Shown piece after piece: positions 22,158-33,472 of a DNA stretch of 64,000 nucleotides. The position numbers were made by a program, and so were the translations under genes. This DNA comes from Struthidea cinerea. Lineage: Eukaryota > Chordata > Aves > Passeriformes > Corcoracidae. Under the pieces are notes generated by a model. The model was not told the DNA's origin and did no database searches. It saw nothing but the letters and a program-made list of their open reading frames with translations. Numbering within the stretch: position 1 is the first letter of the stretch; the number at the start of each line of letters is the position of its first letter. The stretch is from the NCBI GenBank assembly GCA_013397865.1, contig VZTI01003379.1, forward strand, positions 244,372 to 308,371. The letters are read 5' to 3'.

Positions 22158-25100
22158 ATCACTTCATTTATATTTCTTCTTCTCAGACAAGTATTGTTTG
22201 GGATTAAGTATTTTTTCCTTCCTTATTCTTTATAGTCTTTTGTGCACTGATTGTTTTTCCTTTTTCTTTTGACTGACTCTTTAACACATTTTACAAAGGT
22301 GTTGTGGATATCATTTATCATTTATCACATCTGAGTATCATTTACTCCACTGTGCTTCAGTTTCACGATACACAGAACAAAATTATCCAATTGACAGCTC
22401 CTCAGGTGAAATGTGCCTTTCAAAACCAGCAAAAACTCTTTTCGTTTCTAATTTCCTAATTCCATTTTCAGTATTTTATACACACACTGCTAGGATGATA
22501 CTTAAAAAATATATAAATTAAAAACCAGCCTATCACAATTTGCATAAACAGAGGATGTTTTCTAATTTCTTTAAGTTACATTGTTCAGATTTACGAGGCT
22601 GAGCTGTGAATAAATATTTAATGTGTCCACACATGAAAATGAATCCTACACAGGCAGCATATACAGGATTATCTTCTCTAGCTGGTGCTGATGACTCCAC
22701 TGGGAAGTCGTATGGGGCCTTTACTGTATTCCTGAATTTTAAATGGCAGAACATTATCTCACTGCAGAGTATTCCCAGGAAATTATTTGATAGATAGCAA
22801 CATAAAAATGAAATTCAGTGTGTTACAACCTCATGTATGAAAACATAAAGACAAAATGAAGAGATCAGTATTTGTTCTTCAGTTGTAGCCCTCAGGAATG
22901 ATGCCACATCCCCAGAGCAGCTGCTGGGGGAGTATTCTGTTGCACAAAATGTCCAACACACTGAAGAAACCAAAGAGGGCAAACCTCCAGTTCCTGTTCT
23001 GCAGATTGATCAGATCACAAGTTGCCAGGGTAGAGAGAGAATGAAACCTGGAACAGAACTGCAGAAAGTACCTCTTTCCTGTCCGTGCCCTGCCAGGAAG
23101 GATTTTTTTTTTGCCCTGTTGTTGTCACAGAAATGCTGCGTAACTCATCACTGCCCCACTTCCCAGAACTGCCATTCTAGCCACCTTGGGGATCCCTGAA
23201 TGATTCTTCCAGAGCTGCTACAGGGAAGACACAGCCAGTGGATTGAGGAGAAATCCATGGAATCTGGCTGTGCTGCTGTGCAGCATCTGCCCCCCCGTGT
23301 GTTCCGTCACGCGGTCACCGCGCGGTCACTCGTGCAGCCACGCTGGGCTGTGTGACACCGAGTTTACATCTCATCCTGGCTAACTAGAAATCTTGGCAGT
23401 GCTGGGAGACTTCCAGCCCTTCCAGGGTTAGACATCTATCCCATGATGTTTCTTGTTTCAGTTCATTTTTTTTCTTTACTGCTGCTTACACCGTTAAACT
23501 GCTGAGGAATCCCTTATCCGCTGGACTATTCCCCCGTCAGGAGTGCAGGACATCAGCACTGATTCCATGTCTGAAGTTCTCCTCTTTCTTCCTTAAACAA
23601 GGAGTTTATAAGCATTTTATTCTGCCCATTTTTTTTTTATTTTTTTTTTTGGTGCTGAAGCTGATTTATTTTGCTTACATTTCTCCCTGATAAATTTTCC
23701 TCTCAGTTTCCAATGGGGATAGGTGAGATTTTCTTTTGCCACCACTGCTCCTACGCTCTCCACTCCTGTGTCACACCCAGTCTAGGCTCCACCTGATTTA
23801 TGTCAGCCTTCAGCAACGACAGGAGCTGAGCTCAGAGCAGATCTTCTGGGGCAAAACGATGACTATTTCAGCCTTAGTTAAAGGCCAAAGCTCTGGGCTG
23901 TTCAGGATAAGCATTCCAACAACAGTCATGACAAATAAAGTGGCCAAGAATGTGTAAAAGGCCTTTTAAAATAACAGTTCTGAGCTCTGTCACTTGAATG
24001 CCTGTGTTTAAAAGCTAAGATACTTCATAAGAGTTATGCCCATAATTGCAGAGCTATTTTGAAATATCCAACTGCATCCATATCTGCAGAGGATTAAGAA
24101 GAGCAAAGGATTCACAAACTGGCTTCAAATTTGATCCTACTTGGCTTTTCTTATGTTAAATATAAGGGTCTCTCCACACTCAGCTTGGCTCCAGAGAAGA
24201 TCACAATATAGGGAACCAGAAGTCACACATTTTCCCAGTCCTCCCAAATATCCAAGAAATACCCACAGAACTGGCGTGAATGTTGAGCAGCTCCCAGCTG
24301 AAAATGAGAGGGAAGAAAGAAAATTAAATTCCCCGAAACCATCGTTGTGATACAGCTCAGAAACAGACAAATCCAAACAGAAGGTCCTGCCAGTATAGAG
24401 TCAATATTAATGCCCACCCTGTTTGTATTAAGATCTTGATATTGCAAATGTTGCTGTAAAATTACATCTATAAGAACAACATCCAAGAGAGAGCAGATGT
24501 GAAGAATGGCCACTAAGATGGCAAAAAAAAGCAGCTTTTCACTCAAGAAAACTGGAAGAGTTTGGTTTGTTTAGTCCGACAAAGTCAGATCTAAGGTGGA
24601 AAATGCCTAAGTGCCTTTTACAAGTAAATTAGGGAGTTATTTGAGCTCCTGAAGCAAAGGATGGACTTGTCAAAATAGAAAACAAATGCCACAAGTAAAT
24701 TTAACCAGGGAACGAGATTGCTAACCATCAGAGTGAAGTTCTTAAACAGCTCTGGGACGGAAGCTGAGCTGGAAATGGAGTTTTTAGGCAGCTCTCAATC
24801 TTTCTGCAGCATCAGGCAAAACCTGGTGACTCAGGCAGTCCCCTTGGGCTCTGTTTCACACCATCAGGCAAATAGAAAGAGGAAAAAAAATGCTGCAGGG
24901 CAGACTGGAGACCCCCAAACATTTTGAGCAGATATTTTGCTGAAGTCAAGCATGGCATCAAAAAAAGCAAGACCCTGTGGTGTGGGCTAAGGCTGCTCCT
25001 GGCAGGTGGGATGGGAAGAAAAGATTTCCATTTTAGTCAGTGAAACGATCTTGTACCCCCAGTAGTACAACTGAGGAGAGGAGACAGGCTCAGGGAACAA

Positions 25101-25657
25101 GACATGGAAATGGATCAGGCTGTACCTTAATAACGAAGAAGTCTTTAAAAATTCGTCTGCATGAATTAAAATCTCTGCACAAAAAGTGCCACACGCTTAA
25201 ACAAACACTCTCTTATTTTCTATATGTTTTTTTTTTTTTTCTCTACTACACCTTAAAATAAGCAGTGGAGGAGTGGACTCTAATCTGGATTGAATGAGAG
25301 AGTTGCATTAAGGAAAATACTGAATGTTCCCATTCTTGAGGCCTGAGATTATTCATAGATGGAGGTAACAAGGAAAAGGGAATTAACTGCTTAATGCAGC
25401 TGCTCTGAGACTGGAAATTCTGGACCAGAAAATACCAAGCACACAGGAATGTCATCTAGAATGCAAGCAAAGGCTGCCTGGTGTCTGAAAAAAGCACATG
25501 AAGTGCAGAGCATGTCCCAGTGCAGTGTTCCCAGGTGTGTGCCAGGAATGTACTTACGGGGACAGAATATGGAAACCAGGATTCAAAACCCAGAAGTTCT
25601 TCCCCTCTGTTAAGTGGAGCTGTCGGAGGAAGGGGAGTTCCTGCTCAGCCAGTTTGA
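22158..25657. other. Unique noncoding sequence
   Basis: Mostly AT-rich, with T-rich runs near 23630-23650 and 25228-25241. A short CpG-dense patch at 23297-23335 holds two direct copies of CGCGGTCAC. No exon, RNA gene or transposon is recognised. Confidence 0.45.
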
Positions 25658-25980
25658 TTTTGAGCATCTCCAAGGAGGGTGAGCCCAAAATCTCTCAGGG
25701 CAACCTGTTCCCAGAGTTTTTCCCCACAACAGTAGGAGGCTTTTTTATGTTTAACACCACTGCCCTTTATTTCAGATTGCGCCCTTTGCCTTTTGTCCTT
25801 TCACTGGGCACCACTGAGAAATATTGAACTCTGTCTTTTGAATTCATCCACCGCCAGGAATTTCTACACATGGATAAGATCCCCCTGGGCTTTCCCTTCT
25901 CCAGGCTGAGCAGTCCCAGCTCTCCCAGCCTCTCCTGGCATGTGAGATGCTCCCAGCCCATAACCATCCCAGTAGCCCTA
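25658..25980 (-). mobile_element. CR1 LINE fragment, divergent
   Basis: On the plus strand: TGAGCATCTCCAAGGAGGG, CTCTCAGGGCAACCTGTTCC, CCTTTTGTCCTTTCACTGGG and CTTCTCCAGGCTGAGCAGTC, the reverse complement of a CR1 of the subtype with GGCAACCTGTTCC. The 3' terminus is missing and there are many changes, so it is older than the dominant type. Confidence 0.85.
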
Positions 25981-28144
25981 AAGAACAAGTTTGTTCCCCT
26001 GTTTAGAGCAACTTTTAAAATGGGATAATAAGGATAACATTAATTTAGACTAGAAGATTGTGTGTCTTGTCACTTTCTTTGTGATAAATGTCTGAGATTA
26101 CACAGGGGTTTTGTGCTTTGAAGACAGAAAATGTATTTATGATTACATTTTTCCTGAGTGTTAACTTGTCATTGAAGGAAGAAAGGTTTCCACAGGCATT
26201 TGAGTGAACCCAAACAGAAAGAAACACCGTATTCAAACTTTTGTTTTCCAGAGGAAGTTGCCCCTCCATGACCCAGTGGAGGGATCCATTTCTTCTGAGC
26301 AAAACAGTGTTTACAATTAAAAGGTGTTAATAAATCTCTGCCCAATGTAGTCTGTAAGCAAACATTGCTTCCATTCTTTGAAGTTTCTCGAAGAGGGTTG
26401 AGAGCACTTGTGCAGACATCACAGGGCTTGCAGGAAATACAAAATTCGTGAATAGAGTATAGGACAATTTCTGCCTTCTGTGGGAACACACATTAAGGGA
26501 GACAAAGATCACATCCTTCGTATTTCTTACAATTCTGCAAATGTATAAGGAAATTAACACAGAACAAAGCACAATGGTTTTGAGGGAGCACAAATGGCCA
26601 GATTTCAGGGCATTCTGAGCACCTTCTGGGAACAACAGCTGATGGATTTCTCATACCTGTGAAGTTTAACCTCAGCAAGCAAAGGTTATTTAATTAAAGA
26701 AAAACCCAGGTGGGTTGAAAATCACACTCATTTTGGATAATGAGCTTTAGATGGCATCATTGGAGACATCACTTTGTATTTAGGAAGGTTATGGCTTAAT
26801 AGCAAAAGTTTTTTGAGGTGGCTTGAGTCTGTGCTGCTGTGGTGGCATAGATGGAAGCAAAGGCTGGCTGGACACCCAGTGCTTCTCTCAAGCCCCTCAC
26901 AATCTCTCATGGATTAGGATCCCAGGTCTGAGCATTCCAGCATTGAAAAATGACATCAAATTGGAAATCAAGCACACCTGTAGGGGAAACTTGTTTGAAA
27001 TCAATGGGGCAACCTAAAAGAGAAATGATGAGTAAATCTGAAAGCTCCCTGATTAGTCAGAAGAGGTAACAGAAATTTGTGTTCAGGAGAATTCTGAAGG
27101 CCCTGCCTCTGTCACTTACCCAGAAAGCTGATGGAGCGAAACCAAACAGGGTCATGTTAAGAAGGTGGGAAGCCCCTCCTATCCAGAAAGTAGTTTATGA
27201 AAAAAGAAACAAGGTTTTTTTTTCTCCCACTGCATGTTACACATCTGAAAATCTGATCAACACAATCATCACCTTATTTCTGAAGAGGAGGAGCACAGCT
27301 TTGCATCTTCCATGAGTAACAGTCACAGCAATCAGGCACTTCTTGTTATGATTATAGAATGCACTTGAAAGTTTAGCCTTTCTGAATTTATTTATGGTGG
27401 CCTAATGGACAATCTAATTCAGAATTTTACAGAGTCACATCTGAAGGTGAATTTGGATTTAATTAAAAGAAACCAGAGGGAATGACTTTGGACAATTAAC
27501 TACAGAGTTTCTCTCACACGCACACTCAGATTCACTGTGGCTTTGTAGAATCACATATTTGAGCGAGACCATAACTTCATATCCATGCACAGTCAAGTAT
27601 CATATTTTTCTCTAAACTTGCCATTGGATATTTTAAGAAATGTCAAATAATATTGTTCCTTCTGTGAAGAGCTGCTGGCTGCCCAGTGGTAGTTAAAACA
27701 AGACTAGCACCTTATCACAGTTAGACAGAATACTGGAGTGAGTCAAAAGACCCAGGCTGGTTATTTTTTCCCTTTCTGACCCTGAATATCTGATCTGCAG
27801 TTCACTGGGTTTTGTGTCATTGTAATCCCAATTACAACCTGAGAAAACTCTTTTCCCACATCTGTAAGGGACTTTCTTCACAATAGATGGAAACTTTGAC
27901 CCGAGGGCTGCATGTTTTTATTCCACAGTGTATTTCATTCCACAATAGGTGTGGACAGAACATTAAGAACTAAACTACTGCTGAGTCTGTAACTGGTGGA
28001 CAGAGATGAAAGCTTAATTTCCAAACCACAGAAAGCTTATTAAGTAAATGATAAGGGTTACAAACTGATGGTTGCTGTAGTGAAAGGTTAAACTGTTAAC
28101 AATTTCCAACCTAACCTATCTTGATTTTTACTTCTCCCTTTTAA
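25981..28144. other. Unique AT-rich noncoding sequence
   Basis: Nothing recognised. Reading frames are under about 110 codons and overlap on both strands. Confidence 0.45.
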
Positions 28145-28350
28145 ATCCTTCCCTGTGAGGGTGGGGAGGCCCTGGCACAGGGTGCCCGGAGCAGCTGTGG
28201 CTGCACCTGGATCCCTGGCAGTGTCCAAGGCCAGGTTGGACATTGGAGCTTGGAGCAGCCTGGGATAGTGGAAGGTGTCCCTGCCCATGGCAGGGGGTGG
28301 AACAGGATGATCTTTAAGGTCCCTATCAACCCAAACCATTCTATGATTCT
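28145..28350 (+). mobile_element. CR1 LINE 3' end
   Basis: About 205 bp from CCTTCCCTGTGAGGGTGGGG to CCATTCTATGATTCTT. The body is nearly identical in type to the copies at 19900, 39770, 47620 and 50840. The truncation falls just upstream of the CTTCCCTGTGAGGG block. Confidence 0.95.
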
Positions 28351-28981
28351 TTTACTGCCACTCTGGTACCTTAGAGAGAAGTGGTTTATACTTTTTAGTT
28401 CTTGCTACCTGCCCAAAACACTTGCACCTCGGTGCCTGCATCCCTGTACAACTCTGTGCCCTGTCAGCCCTCTTAGTTCTGCTCTTCCTGGGGAGATAAA
28501 AGAAATCTGACATTGGCCCATAAATCACAGAATAAATCACAGAGTTGCCCACAAAGCCCCTTATGTCTCAGTCTCCTTTATCTTCTAGTTTCCCCACCAG
28601 GAACACCAGGAAGGAATGTGAGCAGGACAACAGAAAATATTTAATCATGCGTATGAAGTGGAAAGAGCCTTTCCCCACAAACACATGTTCTACCTTTTTG
28701 TTGCGGTACCCTCACGTCTAATTTATTCAATATTTAGCAAACATACTCAGTTTTATTTCCTTTCTCTGCTTTGATCACAGAACATCTTCAAAGAACATGC
28801 CACGTGCACCGCTCACACGAGTGCCTTCATTTAATTGCTCAGGTAACTCCCCACATGTGCTCACCAGGCTGGGGGAGCTTTTGTGCCATGAATCTTCTCA
28901 TGGGAGTGAAAAACTGGGAGGTGGTAAATGAATCATTTTCTCCTGAGTTTGTACAACCAGGGGCATCACGGGCACAACAAC

Positions 28982-29186
28982 CACAGAATCGCTGAGGTTG
29001 GAAAAGCCCTCCAAGGTCATCGAGTCCAATCCGTGCCCGATGCCCACCTTGTCCCCAGCCCAGAGCACTGAGTGCCACCTCCAGGCCTTCCTTGGACACC
29101 TCCAGGGATGGGGACTCCAAACCTCCCTGGGCAGCCCCTTCCAAGGCCTGACCACCCTTTCCATGGGGAAATTCCTGCTGAGATGA
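28982..29186 (-). mobile_element. CR1 LINE 3' end (GAGGTTGGAAAAG subtype)
   Basis: On the plus strand: ACAGAATCGCTGAGGTTGGA, GGTCATCGAGTCCAATC, CAGCCCAGAGCACTGAGTGC and CCTTGGACACCTCCAGGGAT. It belongs to a different CR1 subtype from the dominant one and is shared with the copies at 30912, 45605 and 59160. Confidence 0.93.
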
Positions 29187-30374
29187 TGATAATGTGACGC
29201 TGTAAAGGAGCGTGACGTGTCAGAGCAGAGCTTGATTGCGAAGGCAAATTGAGGAGCCTCCCCTCTGCAACAGCCCGGAACGGTCTCCAAAGTGCCACTG
29301 CTATTTAGATAAAGCTGTGACAGGCACTTTACAAATTACCCAGAATTTATGGGCTCACGGTGACACCATTACTCATGCTGGAAACCAGCGAATAACGGCG
29401 GCAGCCCCGCTGAAGGCAGCACAGCCAGACCTGAAGGCACGAGTGGGGCTTTCTCAGCCTCGCTCAGCTCTGTCCCTGCAGGTTTTGCAGCAAAAAAAAA
29501 TCTGATTAAATGTTTCCCAGCAGCAAATTCGGGAAAGGGAGAAAAGCTGTAGGCTCTTCTAATGTTTTTTTAAGAATTCCTGGCTGCGGAGTTTAAAAAA
29601 TAAGCATTTCAGGGGGTCCAGGAATTTTTTTCTCCATCCTTCTTGAGATCAACTACATTTGTCTTAAGGAATTACAAAGTTAAGAATATTGCCTTATCAG
29701 TCAGCTCCATACAAGCAATAGAGGAGTTGTCAGGACAATGTTAAAGGTTTTAATGATATGCCAAAGCCCCTTTGGGAGGATACAGGCTCTCTAAATCTTT
29801 TTCTGAATGCGATACCAAGTTACAAATTGCCCACATCTCGTTCCTGTGCTCTCCTTTATCTCTTCCTCCACTCTTCCTCTATGATTGCAGTCGTTTTTGT
29901 ATTTTTATTTTCTTTGTGGTGTTAAGCTCTGATCATACTTGATCCCAGACATACGAACCTCTATCTATGAAAGGGGAAAACTTTTACAACCACAGCAACA
30001 AACTTCTTTGTGACAAGATTTATCTCATTCCCTTTTATGGTGGCGAGGCTTTTTCCCCCTTTAATTACCCAACAGAAGCAAAGTCTCTCATCCTCTCCTC
30101 ATCTTTATGTACTTTGCTTTCAACCACTTCCAAATGACAGCATGGAAGAAAGTTTTCCCTCCTAATTCAGCCACCTTCTCTTACGTATTTGGACTGACCC
30201 GTGCTACAGAGAACAGGCTACAGAGATTGTACTGACCGCCCAGTAGAAATGTCTTCTTCTGCACGAGCTTCTCACAGAAATATTCTTTACCCCATATTAA
30301 ATTAGCTCTTCACAGGTTCTGTGAAGATCCCAGCACTTCCAGACCTCAAATGTGGAGAGAGATCTCAGATCTCA
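29187..30374. other. Unique noncoding sequence
   Basis: No repeat or exon recognised. The first part is moderately GC-rich (29370-29470) and the rest is AT-rich. Confidence 0.45.
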
Positions 30375-30712
30375 TCTCTTCATTCCCACTTGGACAAGCT
30401 GGGAAAGGCCCTGGGGGTGCTGGTGCCAGCGGCTGGACACGAGCCCAGGGGTGCCCAGGTGGGCAAGAGGCCACTGGCACCTGGCCTGGATCAGGAATGG
30501 TGTGTCCAGCAGGAGCAGGGCAGGGATTGTCCCTCTGTGCTGGGCACTGAGAGGCCCCTCGAGGGCTGTGCCCAGTTGTGGCTCCTGCAGGAGAGCCCTG
30601 GAGGGGCTGGAGCGTGTCCAGGGCAGGGAGCGGAGCTGGGAAGGGGCTGGAGCCCCAGGAGCAGCTGAGGGAGCTGGGAAAGGGGCTCAGCCTGGAGCTG
30701 CTTTCTGTCTTC
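30375..30712 (+). mobile_element. CR1 LINE internal fragment (end of ORF2)
   Basis: Contains GCTGGACACGAGCCCAGGGG, CTGGCCTGGATCAGGAATGG, CAGGAGCAGGGCAGGGATTG, CCCTCTGTGCTGGGCACTGA and GGGGCTGGAGCGTGTCCAGG, the part of CR1 encoding the last section of reverse transcriptase. It is truncated at both ends, with no 3' UTR or octamers. Frameshifts break the frame. Confidence 0.85.
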
Positions 30713-30739
30713 ACCTGAACCCTGCCCTGCCACCCCCCT

Positions 30740-30909
30740 GCATCCCTGCTGGCACCTGCACCACTCCCATGTGTGGGGTGCACTGGGAAACCCAGGGGGG
30801 TGCCCACCTTCTGCTCNCCCTGCCAAGCCCTGCATCCCTGCTGGCACCTGCACCACTCCCACGTGTGGGGTGCACTGGGAAACCCAGGGGGTTGCCCACC
30901 TTCTGCTCC
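30740..30909 (+). repeat. Tandem duplication, two copies of a 91-92 bp unit
   Basis: Copies at about 30740-30816 and 30831-30909 both read TGCATCCCTGCTGGCACCTG, CACCACTCCCAYGTGTGGGG and TGCACTGGGAAACCCAGGGG. They differ at a few positions. A single N at 30817 lies at the end of copy 1, suggesting that the assembler resolved the array poorly and the true copy number may be higher. Confidence 0.9.
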
Positions 30910-30911
30910 AC

Positions 30912-31440
30912 TCAGAGTCATGGAATCCCAGGATCCCTGAGGCTGGAAAAGCCCTCCCAGGCCATCGAGCCCCAGCTGTGCCCGATGCCCACCTTGTCCC
31001 CAGCCCAGAGCACTGAGTGCCACCTCCAGGCCTTCCTTGGACACCTCCAGGGATGGGCACTCCAAACCTCCCTGGGCAGCCCCCTGCCAAGGCCCAACCA
31101 CGCTTTCCATGGAGAAATTCCTGCTGATGTCCAACCGGAGCCAGGTGCAGGACCTGGCACTTGGCCTTATTGACCCTCACACCCTTGGCCTCAGTCCATG
31201 GATCCACAGTGTCCAGACCCCTCTGCAGAGCCTTCCTGCCCTCCCGCAGATCCACACTCCCGCCCACGTTAGTGTTGCCCATGAATTTACTGAGGCTGTA
31301 CCAAATCTCCTCATCCAGATCATCAATAAAGACACTGAGCCTTGGGGAACCCCACTGGTGACCGTCCTCCAGCTGGGTGTGGCACCATTCACCAGCAGTC
31401 ACCCTCCTCTGGCACTGTTTTTAAACCCTGCCTGGGACAC
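30912..31440 (-). mobile_element. CR1 LINE with a reverse transcriptase remnant and an internal deletion
   Basis: On the minus strand, residues from about 31402 down to 31150 translate as a CR1 reverse transcriptase segment: FIDDLDEEIWYSLSKF, then VDLREGRKALQRGLD, then NKAKCQVLHLA. The intact family has FADDTKLGG at the SKF position; here it reads FMGNTNVGG, so both catalytic aspartates are gone. Directly after VLHLA the sequence jumps to the 3' UTR (GGACATCAGCAGGAATTTCT, minus strand), so several hundred bases of ORF2 are missing. The 3' tail is GATTCCATGACTC-like, without clear octamers. Confidence 0.93.
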
Positions 31441-33373
31441 CCTCTGTCTGGAGAGGTCACGCTCTGGATCTCCATTTCCCTTTTATTTCCTGAAGAATCA
31501 CAACCAGGGAATCCCAGGCAGCCCAAAATCTCCTTAACAGCTGAAAAGGCCGTGGCTGATCCGTTGTAGCCCCTGGTAGCACCAGCTCTGGCAGGTTTTG
31601 AGTGCTGAGTGGTGATTCCCAGCCCTTGGCATCTCTCGGCTGAAGGAGGAGACCCCAGCATGCATCCAGCCCAGGGATGCAGCCTTGGGACAATATTTCT
31701 GGGATGAAGAACTGACTGGCATTTAGCAGTGCAAAGCCTTTTGTGCAGCGAGGGAAATGTCACGAGGAGTTTTCCTTCCAGGGGAACGTGTGGGCCACAC
31801 TTTGCAAACAGATCTTGTAGGGCAGAGAGGGGACCCTGGGGAAGGGAACTTCACTTTGTTTGCAGCAAACAGCAGCGAAACTCCACTTATTTAGGGAAAG
31901 GTAAATAAGTCAGCGTGCTGACATCAGAGGGGAAGCTCGCTCCCTCCCTCCGTGCCGTCTTCACCTGGCCTGCATTGCTGCAGCAAAGCCAGAGGTTGCG
32001 GAAAAACACATGGGATGAAAAATAAAATAGCCCATAACTCTGCAACCGTCGGGAGGGAGTTTTAGCTCATTCTTCATCCCTTTCACGTGCTGTGTTGAAA
32101 TATGAGGCCGAGAAGGAGGCCAAAAGACTTAAAAAGCCTATCATGAGGTAATTCAGCCACAAGCCCCGAGCAGGGGAACACAATGATGGCAGTGTGCTCG
32201 CTGTTTGCCCAGAGCTTGAAATATCAGAGCCCCACAGACCCTAAAATGCACAATTAAAAATGAAACAACTCCTCGGGGCCCAGAGATTACCCACATCTCC
32301 CCCTCTGAAAACGTTTCACTCAAGCATCCCATAAAATTGGTAATTGCTTGTGGCACCTGCACAACGTAGCTGTTGAGTAGGAGCCCACGAAGCACCTCAG
32401 GTCACACCCCTGGGTTTGCATCCTCCAGTGACCACCTCACAGGCCTGTGCTCTGTGCAAAGGACAGAAGGTCCAAGCAACCCCTAAATGCTTTTCCCAGC
32501 TTCGGGAGAGGCAGCAGAACGTTGCCATCCTGTCCCACGGGAGAAGCAAGTTGCCCAGCAGGACCCTACAAGGGAATTATTCATGGAGCAGAGTGGGTTA
32601 AAGAGATGGACTGCAGGTTGAGCAACCACAGACCTGGTCCTGCATTTGCCTCCTCCTCGAGGCTCTCCCAAGGTGAAGGCAGAGCCCAAGAAAGCAGCAA
32701 GCAGTGTTTTGCCTCTTGGCCACAGGGCAAAGGTGGGTTTAAGTCACTTTTGTACCCCCACAACTTCTCTGAGCATTATGGACCGAGCACCCCCAGCTGC
32801 TGGAGGGGTTCTGGGTGACTTCAGGCATCTGGTGAAGATGGAATGGAGGTAATACCAGCAGGGAAGAGGCAGTGAAATCCTCAAATCCAGTGCTGAGACT
32901 GAAACCCGAGGCCAGCTGAGCACTGGGAAATCCCTGCTGGCAGCAGGTGGATTCCAACACGGGCATCACAGCAGGCACAGACCTGGCCTTTATCGATTGC
33001 ATCATGTTTGTGGTGCCCATAGGATGGCAAACGTGTCCAAAAAATAAATGGAATTGCAAAGCAGCCCAGCCTGTTTGGACACTCACTTGCCAAGAGGGCT
33101 ACCTGCCCCCAAATTATTTGTTACAGGGCTTCCCTGCTCTGCAGACCACTCTGAATGAATGGGGTCTCAAACTCCATTTCCTTATTTTGCAGGCTTGATC
33201 CTATAATCACTGTTAATGTGGCTTTTACAGCTGCAGGATCAGACTGGAAAGTCAAAAATAAAATAAAAAAATCAGCTGCAGTAATTTCATTGTCCTGTTC
33301 AACTGAATCAGTGAAGCACAAGGAAAAACAGGGCATTTTCGGAAGGGTTAAATACACACAGAAGAATTTTGTG
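31441..33373. other. Unique noncoding sequence
   Basis: No repeat recognised with confidence. The part next to the CR1 (31441-31760) may include decayed repeat but could not be assigned. No exon is supported. Confidence 0.4.
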
Positions 33374-33472
33374 TCACAGAATCATCAGGGTTGGAAGAGA
33401 TCTGCAAGATCATCCAGTCCCACTTTCCCACCCCAGCACCACCATCATCAGCCCTAACCCATGTCCCCAGGG
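33374..33472 (-). mobile_element. CR1 LINE terminal fragment
   Basis: On the plus strand: TCACAGAATCATCAGGGTTG, GAAGAGATCTGCAAGATCAT, CCAGTCCCACTTTCCCACCC and CATGTCCCCAGG. It follows the CR1 3' end of the GGTTGGAARRGAYCTCYAAGATCAT type and is about 100 bp long. Confidence 0.85.

Noticed and set aside
30352..31402. Long frames of 260-303 codons on both strands
   Set aside because: They run through CR1 remnants, the tandem duplication and an N. Only the minus-strand reverse transcriptase remnant has meaning, and it is annotated as a CR1.
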